This document shows positions 1-5,888 of a stretch of DNA of 8,850 nucleotides, in pieces (the stretch's first letter is position 1; the number at the start of each line of letters is the position of its first letter). The notes beneath the pieces were generated by a model, which had not been told where the DNA came from, made no database searches, and saw nothing but the letters and a program-made list of their open reading frames with translations. This stretch comes from Tissierellales bacterium. GTDB lineage: Bacteria; Bacillota; Clostridia; Tissierellales; Tissierellaceae. The translations under genes were made by a program, and so were the position numbers. The stretch lies in the NCBI GenBank assembly GCA_030146915.1, contig JASLAT010000027.1, positions 1 to 8,850 of the forward strand. Direction: 5' to 3'.

Positions 1-1
1 T

Positions 2-490
2 GCACCTGGACAGGCCTTTGGTATTGCGGCATCTACACTTGTAGGTAGGTCACTTGGGGAAAAAAGAATAGATAGAGCAGAAAATTTTATTAAGGAAAGT
101 AATAGACTGGCACTTTTATCTTCCATATTTTTTGCATCTGTCTTTTATTTTTTTGGCCCTAGTTTAGTTGAGTTCTATACTGAAGATGTTGAAATTATAA
201 ATATGTCAGCTAATGTTATGAAAATAATCGCCTTGATTCAACCCTTTCAAGCTTCGGCCTTTGCAATATCTGGTGGACTTAGAGGAGCTGGAGATACGGT
301 ATCTACATTAATTGTTACAATTATAGGTGTGTTTATAATTAGGTTAAGCCTAGCTCATATTTTTATAAATATAGTTGGCTTAGGTGTAGCTGGTGCATGG
401 TTAGCTATGCTATTTGATCAGATTGTAAGATGGCTTGGTATAGTCTTAAGATATAAAACTGGCAAGTGGAAAGATATTGATCTAGCCTAA
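2..490 (+). CDS. MATE-family efflux transporter, C-terminal part (5' end outside window)
   Basis: The reading frame is open from base 2, so this is the last 162 residues of a longer protein; MATE transporters are usually about 450 residues. The visible part starts with the Pro-Gly-Gln-Ala-Phe-Gly-Ile-Ala-Ala-Ser-Thr-Leu-Val-Gly run typical of the second MATE half. It then shows a short cytoplasmic loop (SLGEKRIDRAE), a hydrophobic helix (LALLSSIFFASVFYFFG), and the hallmark GGLRGAGDT loop, followed by two more membrane helices and a basic tail. The family exports drugs or metabolites across the cytoplasmic membrane in exchange for Na+ or H+; the substrate cannot be read from sequence. The ATG at 203 is internal, because similarity continues upstream of it without a stop. 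A terminator follows 30 bases after the stop. Family assignment is strong; subfamily is not resolved. Confidence 0.93.
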   Translation, partial: APGQAFGIAASTLVGRSLGEKRIDRAENFIKESNRLALLSSIFFASVFYFFGPSLVEFYTEDVEIINMSANVMKIIALIQPFQASAFAISGGLRGAGDTVSTLIVTIIGVFIIRLSLAHIFINIVGLGVAGAWLAMLFDQIVRWLGIVLRYKTGKWKDIDLA

Positions 491-520
491 GTAGTTGCTT
501 AATTAATAAATTTAAATATT

Positions 521-551
521 AAAAATGCCCTAATAAAAGGGCATTTTTTTT
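521..551 (+). terminator. Rho-independent terminator after the MATE gene, possibly bidirectional
   Basis: A perfect 9-bp stem (522-530 with 539-547, arms AAAATGCCC and GGGCATTTT) with an 8-base loop runs into a T tract to 551. Read on the minus strand, the same hairpin is followed by TTTTTAATATTT, so it could also stop transcripts arriving from the minus-strand gene that ends at 715. Confidence 0.88.
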
Positions 552-714
552 AGATTATGTATTTATACTATCTTTAGTAAATCTGTAGTACTAACTTATA
601 TTCCTAAGCTTAAATATAAATATACTTAAGTATCTATAATTTTTATAACCTACTAACAATTTATTGTTAATATTAATCTATAAATTTAAATCTAATAATT
701 AATTGAAAATCTAT
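552..714. other. Gene-free convergent intergenic region
   Basis: This very AT-rich spacer lies between two convergent genes. It holds only small self-complementary pieces, such as a 6-bp stem with a 4-base loop at 654-669 and the ACTTAAGTA palindrome near 624-632. None is convincing as a gene, promoter or strong terminator. Confidence 0.5.
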
Positions 715-1140
715 TTATCCAAATAGAAATAGTTTATTTATATTAATATATTTTTTTATAAAGGAAGCTAGATCATAAGATAAACTGTCCTTACCTATCA
801 TATATCCAACAAATAAATATTCTTTATTATTAGAATCTATAATTTCAACTTCCCAAAGACTCATATCAGTAACCATAAGATTTTCATATTTATTTAATAA
901 AAACTGCTTTTCAAATAAACCTAAAATCTCTTTAGCCTCTTTTTCTCCAATTTTTAATTGCTTATTTCTTCCTAGAACAAGTCTCTCTGGTTGAAAGTAA
1001 TCAGCCTTATAGTTATAAGCTTGAAAATATACACGACCATTCTTATCTAATTTAAGTTCTTGTTCTATTTCTGTTCCATCTTTTGGAAAAGGTCCAAAAT
1101 GCATATTATTAGACTTAATTTTAATACTATCTATACTCAT
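715..1140 (-). CDS. Uncharacterised 141-residue soluble protein
   Basis: I do not recognise a named family with certainty. The protein has no signal peptide or membrane segment. The N-terminal part has a pattern I associate with small Firmicutes hypotheticals: a beta strand (IDSIKIKSNNMHFGPFP), an acidic EIEQELKL stretch, and GRVYFQAYNY at about residues 35-44. The middle (about 62-85) is a predicted helix, followed by a D-x-x-x-W-E-V-E-I strand around 92-100 and a C-terminal helix plus hydrophobic tail (NKLFLFG). The start is supported by an AGGAGA Shine-Dalgarno site at 1147-1152, six bases before the ATG. It is the second gene of a unit with the membrane protein upstream (43-base gap from that stop), so the two are probably co-transcribed. 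A role as an immunity or accessory protein is conceivable, but nothing here proves it. Confidence 0.8.
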   Translation of the reverse strand: MSIDSIKIKSNNMHFGPFPKDGTEIEQELKLDKNGRVYFQAYNYKADYFQPERLVLGRNKQLKIGEKEAKEILGLFEKQFLLNKYENLMVTDMSLWEVEIIDSNNKEYLFVGYMIGKDSLSYDLASFIKKYININKLFLFG

Positions 1141-1183
1141 AATACATCTCCTTAAAATTTAAAGTAATTTCCATCTAAATAGC

Positions 1184-1474
1184 TCAGTCCTTCTTTCTAA
1201 ATAAATAAGGGATACTATTAAGATAAATTGCAGCCAATAACCCTCCAAAAGATATACTTAACCAGCTTTCCTTACCATATATTTCATATAATGATTGTTT
1301 AACATACTCTAGCATAAACATAAAAAGAAAATATATGAAAATTAATATTATCTTATAATAGTTGTTTTTTCTAGATTTTATCAAAATTTTATCAGGTAGT
1401 TTTACACCTTTTAATACCTGATCAAATAAAAAATATGAAATCATAAATATTAGAATTTTTATAATAAAGTTAAT
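1184..1474 (-). CDS. Small hydrophobic membrane protein, start codon uncertain
   Basis: From the ATG at 1444 the protein has 86 residues. Two clear membrane segments are visible (YYKIILIFIYFLFMFML and LSISFGGLLAAIYLNSIPYLF), with a basic loop (KILIKSRKNN) between the N-terminal hydrophobic region and the first of them, and a KKD tail. The 1444 ATG has no ribosome binding site nearby. A GAGGGTG site lies at 1480-1486, five bases before an in-frame ATT at 1474, and a good promoter lies just upstream of that. Starting at the ATT adds ten residues (start then NFIIKILIF), which lengthen the N-terminal hydrophobic helix naturally. The frame stays open to a TAA further upstream, with no ATG, GTG or TTG. 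I therefore give the longer form of about 96 residues, but the start remains doubtful. It is probably co-transcribed with the 141-residue gene downstream. Function is unknown. Confidence 0.6.
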   Translation of the reverse strand: MNFIIKILIFMISYFLFDQVLKGVKLPDKILIKSRKNNYYKIILIFIYFLFMFMLEYVKQSLYEIYGKESWLSISFGGLLAAIYLNSIPYLFRKKD

Positions 1475-1479
1475 AAGAT

Positions 1480-1486
1480 CACCCTC
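1480..1486 (-). promoter_or_regulatory. Shine-Dalgarno site that argues for a non-ATG start
   Basis: On the minus strand GAGGGTG is followed after five bases by ATT (1474). The nearest ATG in frame is 35 bases further on, too far to be served by this site. Confidence 0.5.
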
Positions 1487-1513
1487 TTTAAAATTATACT
1501 TTAGTAAATTTAA

Positions 1514-1542
1514 ATCTTAATGTTAATAGACTCTTTTATCAA
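1514..1542 (-). promoter_or_regulatory. Sigma-A-type promoter for the small two-gene unit
   Basis: On the minus strand a -35 of TTGATA (1537-1542) is separated by exactly 17 bases from a -10 of TAAGAT (1514-1519). Transcription would start near 1507, leaving about 20 bases before the GAGGGTG ribosome binding site, a normal leader length. Confidence 0.55.
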
Positions 1543-1616
1543 TCTTATATAAACTATATAAAATATTTTAACTATAAGTTTATATATTAATCTATTATAA
1601 AGTACATTATATCTCT

Positions 1617-1654
1617 GAGACTCTAATTATATATTAATATATAATTAGAGTCTC
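1617..1654. repeat. Perfect 38-bp palindrome
   Basis: The left arm (1617-1635, beginning GAGACTCTAATTATA) is exactly complementary to the right arm (1636-1654) with no spacer, a 19+19 bp perfect inverted repeat. It lies 69 bases downstream of the stop of the 348-residue gene. No T tract follows directly on either strand: a GTTTTTATT begins several bases away on the plus strand, and only AGAGATATAATG follows on the minus strand. It is therefore not a textbook terminator, though it may end or block transcription of the minus-strand gene or be a mobile-element remnant. Confidence 0.75.
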
Positions 1655-1723
1655 CTTAAAGTTTTTATTAATTGTATTAAAATTATAATTTACTTTACAA
1701 ATATCTGTAATCATTAATACTTA

Positions 1724-2770
1724 TTATCTATCTCTCATTAAGGCTCCATTTTTTTCTGGTAATGAATCAATATCTACACCATGTATCTTTGAAAAATAAT
1801 TTAAAAATTCCTCAGCTAGCTTCTCATCAGCTGTTCCTCTTTTTAATATAGCTATATCTTTTAGGATTTGAACAGCCTGCTCATCTTTAAAATATCTATG
1901 CAGTCCTGAACCCCACCTTGCTATCTCTGGCTGACTTTTATTTGAGTAATAATTCCAAAACAACATTTTTTCCGCTTCCTTTGGAGATAGCTTAATCCTA
2001 TATTTAGACTTAGTCGATACAAAGCCTTCTTCATAATTATCTCCTTGGTATGAATCATCTACTAAAAATACTCCAAATATAAATCTATCTATTTCCTTAG
2101 AATTTGGTAACCTTGTTGTTAAGATACATAAACTATTATTTTTAACTTTATTTAGTCTCATAGGTTGACCTGCTCTAGACCCACTATGTACTATACCAGC
2201 CATAGCCTTCCAATCTCTTAACATTTGACTCTCATAACATACATAGCCACCACTACTATGAATATAATCTAACTCTCTCCTAGTTATATCTCCTTTTAAA
2301 TAAGATGAACATTCACATTCTTCTGATGAGCACCATACTCTATTTTCTACTAGTATATTATTTTTTATTATTTCATCACTACAAACGCCATTAAATCCTA
2401 CCTCCCTATCAGACTTACCTCCATCACAGTAATTACATTTGAAGGCTACATTTTCTCTATTAGTTTTCTCCCTTTTACTTTTTCTATCATTATCAAAACT
2501 TTTAATAATCCTTAGTTTTCTTTTTTCTTCCTCTTCCTTTCTACTCTTTTCCAGCTCATTCTTTTTAATAATTTTCTTTTTCTCAATATCCTTTTTAATC
2601 TTACTATAAACTTCTTTATTATCTATACTTAAAAACCTTTCAAAAGAATCAGGATATGTAAATGTCTTTTCTTCATCACCAAATTTAACTACCAAGTAAT
2701 TCCCATCTTGTTTTATAATCTTTCCCAGTCCAAAACTTTTATGATTTACTTCCATATCAATTAAATTCAT
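1724..2770 (-). CDS. Uncharacterised protein: SH3-like N-terminus, coiled coil, Cys-rich centre and conserved C-terminal domain
   Basis: The start is the ATG at 2770: an AAAGGGGTG Shine-Dalgarno site (2777-2785) lies six bases upstream, and the GTG at 2779 is part of that site. This gives 348 residues. Residues about 6-47 (VNHKSFGLGKIIKQDGN through YPDSFERFL) look like a small SH3/Tudor-like barrel used as a front module in several Firmicutes proteins. Residues about 52-107 are a highly charged Lys/Glu coiled coil. A Cys-rich centre follows, C112-x2-C115, C130, C147, C152 and C154, probably binding zinc. The remaining 190 residues include YESQMLRDWKAMAGIVHSG, a hydrophobic strand (DRFIFGVFLVDD), KLSPKEAEKMLFWNYY, and WGSGLHRYF near residues 286-294. 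No catalytic motif is obvious. I have seen similar clostridial proteins carrying unreliable names such as malate synthase, and nothing here supports that activity. A role in nucleic-acid sensing is a guess. It stands alone with its own promoter. Confidence 0.85.
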   Translation of the reverse strand: MNLIDMEVNHKSFGLGKIIKQDGNYLVVKFGDEEKTFTYPDSFERFLSIDNKEVYSKIKKDIEKKKIIKKNELEKSRKEEEEKRKLRIIKSFDNDRKSKREKTNRENVAFKCNYCDGGKSDREVGFNGVCSDEIIKNNILVENRVWCSSEECECSSYLKGDITRRELDYIHSSGGYVCYESQMLRDWKAMAGIVHSGSRAGQPMRLNKVKNNSLCILTTRLPNSKEIDRFIFGVFLVDDSYQGDNYEEGFVSTKSKYRIKLSPKEAEKMLFWNYYSNKSQPEIARWGSGLHRYFKDEQAVQILKDIAILKRGTADEKLAEEFLNYFSKIHGVDIDSLPEKNGALMRDR

Positions 2771-2776
2771 ATCCAA

Positions 2777-2785
2777 CACCCCTTT
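2777..2785 (-). promoter_or_regulatory. Ribosome binding site that sets the 2770 start
   Basis: AAAGGGGTG on the minus strand, six bases before ATG 2770. It contains the GTG that would otherwise extend the protein by three residues. Confidence 0.75.
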
Positions 2786-2815
2786 AAGTTTCTTTTGTTA
2801 TTTAACCTTATATTT

Positions 2816-2843
2816 ATAATACCAGTATTCATACTTTATTCAA
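2816..2843 (-). promoter_or_regulatory. Extended -10 promoter for the 348-residue protein gene
   Basis: On the minus strand a -35 of TTGAAT (2838-2843) is followed after 16 bases by TATTAT (2816-2821), preceded by TGG, which makes an extended -10 element. Predicted transcription starts near 2809, giving a leader of about 40 bases to the ATG at 2770. Confidence 0.55.
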
Positions 2844-2913
2844 ATTATGTCATATATATCTGGTTTCTTTATTATATTAATAAACCAACTTTTAAAAAAT
2901 TTTTAATAAATTT

Positions 2914-2949
2914 AAAAAACACCATGGTATCTAAAATATCCATGGCGTT
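2914..2949 (-). terminator. Rho-independent terminator of the GDPD-TRAP operon
   Basis: On the minus strand the stem pairs 2949-2940 (AACGCCATGG) with 2927-2918 (CCATGGTGTT) around a 12-base loop, then runs into TTTTTT. One pair is G-U on the minus strand but would be an A-C mismatch on the plus strand, so the hairpin suits minus-strand RNA. It lies 38 bases past the dctM stop. Confidence 0.85.
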
Positions 2950-2987
2950 CTTTATTAAGAATAATACTATTAAGTTAACTATATTAT

Positions 2988-4271
2988 TTAATACAATAAA
3001 TTAGGTACAAACATAACTATTTGTGGAATATAAGTTAATATAAGAAGTACTATTAATAATGCAATTATAAATGGTACTGACTCCCTCATAAAATCTGTTA
3101 AATCACATCCAGTTATAGAACAAACTGTAAACATCATTGATCCAAAAGGAGGAGTTATACCACCAATCATAATATTTATTATAACAATAATTCCAAAGTG
3201 AATAGGATCTACTCCTAGGTCCATTACAACTGGAACTAAAAGCGGTGCTATAATTATCATAGCAGCTCCACCCTCTAAAAACATTCCAAGCAATAATAGT
3301 AATATATTTATCATAAAAAGCATTATATATTTATTTTGAGTTATTCCTAATAATCCATCTGCTAACATTTGTGGAATTCTTTCCCAGTTCATATAATAAC
3401 CAAATACTGAAGCTGCAACTATTATTAAAACTACTCCACTTGTACCATAGATAGTCTCCTTCATTATAGGTATAAAATGCTCAATTTTTAATTTCTTATA
3501 TATAAAAATTCCTACAATAAGTGTATATAAAACTGCAATAGCTCCTGCTTCTGATGCAGTAAATAAACCACCTCTTAGACCTGCTATAATTCCAAATGGA
3601 AATAATAAGGCCCAGATAGAATCTAATCCTTGAGTTAATATTTCTTTAGCTGTTGCTTTAGTTTCTCTAGATGGTAAATAATTTCTTTTTTTAGATATTA
3701 TATGTACTGCTATCATTAAACTTAAAGCCATTAATATTCCAGGCACATATGCTGCTAAAAAGATTTTTCCTGTCGACACACTTGCTATTAATGAATATAT
3801 TATTAAATTAATTCCAGGTGGAATAACAGGAGTTACTGCTGATGATGCTGCTGTAATAGCAGAAGAGAAGTCCTTATCATAACCACGTTTTTCCATTTCT
3901 GGTACTAACATCTTACTTTGCATTGCTGCATCCGCATTTGCTGATCCAGAAACTCCACCCATTAATAAACTAAGAACAATATTAACTTGTCCTAGTCCAC
4001 CAGGTAAGTGTCCAGTTAAAACATCTGCAAACTTCATTAGCTTCTCACTAATTCCTGAATAGTTCATTATAGATCCTGCCATTATGAAAAAAGGTATTGC
4101 CAGTAAAGAGAAACTCTGAGCACTTGTTATATATTTTTGAAACATTAAGTCTGCAGGTGAACCTGTATTTATAAATGAAAAATATGTTAAAGTAGATGCA
4201 AATAATGCATAGGCTATAGGTATACTTGAAAAATATAAAACAAAAACTAAAATTATTGGTAAATAAGCCAT
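2988..4271 (-). CDS. dctM: TRAP transporter large permease subunit DctM
   Basis: At 427 residues this is the usual length for the 12-helix large subunit of tripartite ATP-independent periplasmic (TRAP) transporters, which import a substrate delivered by a binding protein using the Na+ gradient. Family hallmarks are present: LLAIPFFIMAGSIM (about 57-69), GGVSGSANADAA (105-116), TPVIPPG (147-153), GLFTASEAGA (235-244) and the second-half repeat TPPFG (373-377). The two repeats of the GSGSA/PPG type form the elevator domain and its Na+ and substrate sites. The ATG directly abuts the dctQ stop (TAAATG, no gap), with a Shine-Dalgarno GGAGTGC at 4278-4284 inside the end of dctQ, so translation is coupled. 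Last gene of the operon, followed by a terminator. No residue here identifies the substrate. Confidence 0.96.
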   Translation of the reverse strand: MAYLPIILVFVLYFSSIPIAYALFASTLTYFSFINTGSPADLMFQKYITSAQSFSLLAIPFFIMAGSIMNYSGISEKLMKFADVLTGHLPGGLGQVNIVLSLLMGGVSGSANADAAMQSKMLVPEMEKRGYDKDFSSAITAASSAVTPVIPPGINLIIYSLIASVSTGKIFLAAYVPGILMALSLMIAVHIISKKRNYLPSRETKATAKEILTQGLDSIWALLFPFGIIAGLRGGLFTASEAGAIAVLYTLIVGIFIYKKLKIEHFIPIMKETIYGTSGVVLIIVAASVFGYYMNWERIPQMLADGLLGITQNKYIMLFMINILLLLLGMFLEGGAAMIIIAPLLVPVVMDLGVDPIHFGIIVIINIMIGGITPPFGSMMFTVCSITGCDLTDFMRESVPFIIALLIVLLILTYIPQIVMFVPNLLY

Positions 4272-4763
4272 TTATAGCACTCCTTTTTTACTATATTGTT
4301 TAATGCTATCATATAAAAATATTATTGAGTATATTGTCATTAAACTAAAACTAACTGTCAATGCTGAACTTATGTAGGCTGATGAAATTCCTAAAACCGG
4401 TGTTGGTTTTACATATGAATTTGATAGGTAAACTACACTTAGATAAGCTAGATATCCATTAACTATAAGTAAAATTATATTTATTATGACTTTTACAAAT
4501 CTTTTTATATTCTCTGGTAACTTCTCAATTATAAAATCTACGCCTATATGTTGATTTTTCTTATAACTAGCTGCTGCTCCTATAAATACTGCCCAAACAA
4601 AACAACCTGTAGCAACTTCTTCAGACCAATAAAGTCCTGTTTTCATGAAATATCTAAGAAATACATTGATAATTACTAGTATAGTAGTTATAATAATGAA
4701 AATTCCTGAGATAATCTCATCTAAATTACTTATTATAAGCCTTAGCTTATTTTTTTCTTTCAT
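4272..4763 (-). CDS. dctQ: TRAP transporter small permease subunit DctQ
   Basis: The product has 163 residues and four predicted membrane helices (about 15-38, 47-66, 88-112 and 127-150), the standard DctQ architecture. Typical motifs are NVFLRYF (33-39), the W-S-E-E-V-A segment (46-51) and H-I-G-V-D-F (72-77) before the amphipathic linker. DctQ scaffolds the large subunit in the membrane and helps dock the binding protein. The start has an AGAGGG site at 4769-4774. It is separate from dctM, not fused as in sialic acid SiaQM systems. A 79-base gap with a stem-loop separates it from dctP upstream. Identification is secure from motifs and operon position. Confidence 0.94.
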   Translation of the reverse strand: MKEKNKLRLIISNLDEIISGIFIIITTILVIINVFLRYFMKTGLYWSEEVATGCFVWAVFIGAAASYKKNQHIGVDFIIEKLPENIKRFVKVIINIILLIVNGYLAYLSVVYLSNSYVKPTPVLGISSAYISSALTVSFSLMTIYSIIFLYDSIKQYSKKGVL

Positions 4764-4803
4764 CTAATCCCTCTCTATTCTAATTTATTATTAATACATT
4801 AAA

Positions 4804-4834
4804 TAGAAGAGTTTCAATAACTGAAACTCTTCTA
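4804..4834 (-). promoter_or_regulatory. Intercistronic stem-loop between dctP and dctQ
   Basis: A perfect 13-bp inverted repeat (4804-4816 with 4822-4834) with a 5-base loop begins nine bases beyond the dctP stop on the minus strand. Only TTTAATG follows, so it is at most a weak terminator. Such hairpins after the binding-protein gene commonly stabilise the upstream mRNA or attenuate read-through, giving more binding protein than permease. Confidence 0.7.
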
Positions 4835-4842
4835 GATATAGC

Positions 4843-5862
4843 TTACTTCATTTTCTTAAGTTCTTCTTGTAAGTCTTCATAAATTCCATCTGAAACACCT
4901 TGCATTTTGTCATAAACTGGCTTTGTAGCTTTTACAAAAGCTTCTCTGTCTACTTGGTTAAACTCAACACCATTATCTTTTAATTCCTTTACTGTCTCTT
5001 CATATGATTCTTTTATTATTTCTATCATCTCTTTACCACCATAGGCAAATTCTTCTTCGATAATTTTTTGGTATTCTTCTGGTATATCATTCCAAACTTC
5101 TGTACTTATATATACACCACAAGTACCTAAAAAGTGTTTAGTTTCTGCAACATTTTTTGCAACTTCATACATTTTTGTTCCTAGGTTAGAAAACTCTGAT
5201 CCTTCTAATCCATCAACAACACCTTGTTGAACACCTGATAAAGTTTCAGCAAAAGGTATTGGACTTGCTGTTGCTCCCATAGAGTTTATAGTATCTATAA
5301 ATAGTTGACTACCTGGTACTCTTAGTTTTAGACCCTTTAAATCTTCTGGTTTTTCAATAACTTCGTTTGTAACTAAATTACGGAATCCAAATACATAATC
5401 AAGTCCTAATATTTTTATTCCTTTTTCTTCAGCTTCTTTTATCATATCTTTAACTAAATCTGTTTCTAACATTTGAGTATACTCATCTATATCTTCATAT
5501 AACATTGGTCCAACTAATGCTTGAAAATCTGGAACATAGTCTCCTAAGTAAGATGGGTCCTCTACAGATATAAATTCTGCTCCTCTAACAACTTGCTCTA
5601 ATCCGTCTTTATATGTAGCTAATTGAGCCTGTGGAAAAGTTTGTATCTCTATTGCACCATTAGTTTTTTCTTTTATTCTGTCTGCAACTAGATCCATCGA
5701 CTTAGTTAATTGTTCATCTGGTGAAAAAACATGACTTAACTTTAATACTAATTTATAGTCATCACCATTTCCAGCTGACTTCTTGTCCCCACATGCTGTA
5801 GCAAGTAAACTTAAAACTAATAACATGACTATAAGTAAATTCTTTGATTTAATATTTTTCAT
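4843..5862 (-). CDS. dctP: TRAP transporter substrate-binding lipoprotein DctP
   Basis: The start is the ATG at 5862, six bases after an AGGGGG Shine-Dalgarno site (5869-5874); the TTG at 5877 lies upstream of that site. This gives 339 residues. The N-terminus is a lipoprotein signal: basic MKNIKSK, hydrophobic core, then L-A-T-A-C with the lipid-modified Cys at 24 and a Ser/Gly/Asp linker. The mature part has the DctP (TAXI-unrelated, type DctP) fold markers: KLSHVFSPDEQLTKS near the start, a GFRNLVTN strand around 159-166, and GLKLRVPGS (178-185), whose R181 matches the conserved arginine that clamps substrate carboxylates. It is followed by GATASPIPFAET and GVVDGLEGSE. The usual Q-E-N-P after V-D-G is replaced by L-E-G-S, so the pocket may differ. 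The protein would sit on the outer face of the membrane. It follows the phosphodiesterase gene by 26 bases. Confidence 0.94.
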   Translation of the reverse strand: MKNIKSKNLLIVMLLVLSLLATACGDKKSAGNGDDYKLVLKLSHVFSPDEQLTKSMDLVADRIKEKTNGAIEIQTFPQAQLATYKDGLEQVVRGAEFISVEDPSYLGDYVPDFQALVGPMLYEDIDEYTQMLETDLVKDMIKEAEEKGIKILGLDYVFGFRNLVTNEVIEKPEDLKGLKLRVPGSQLFIDTINSMGATASPIPFAETLSGVQQGVVDGLEGSEFSNLGTKMYEVAKNVAETKHFLGTCGVYISTEVWNDIPEEYQKIIEEEFAYGGKEMIEIIKESYEETVKELKDNGVEFNQVDREAFVKATKPVYDKMQGVSDGIYEDLQEELKKMK

Positions 5863-5868
5863 ACTTAT

Positions 5869-5874
5869 CCCCCT
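5869..5874 (-). promoter_or_regulatory. dctP: Ribosome binding site that fixes the dctP start
   Basis: AGGGGG on the minus strand lies six bases before ATG 5862. It excludes the TTG at 5877, which would be upstream of it and would place extra residues ahead of the signal peptide. Confidence 0.75.
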
Positions 5875-5888
5875 CAAATTAAAATATA

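Noticed and set aside
203..490. A separate short protein starting at ATG 203
   Set aside because: The frame is open upstream to base 2, and the upstream residues carry MATE-family motifs, so the ATG is internal.
654..669. Hairpin TAACAA-TTTA-TTGTTA as a terminator for the 141-residue gene
   Set aside because: The stem is only six AT-rich pairs and the following sequence lacks a continuous T tract. The hairpin at 522-547 is a better candidate.
2771..2779. GTG start at 2779 for the 348-residue protein
   Set aside because: The GTG is inside the Shine-Dalgarno site of the ATG at 2770 and has no site of its own.
2795..3004. Plus-strand open frame of 69 codons
   Set aside because: It runs through the promoter of the 348-residue gene, the operon terminator hairpin and the end of dctM. 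It has no ribosome binding site, and its hydrophobic composition is what AT-rich intergenic DNA gives.
5863..5877. TTG start at 5877 for dctP
   Set aside because: It lies upstream of the AGGGGG site and would add five residues before a normal lipoprotein signal peptide.
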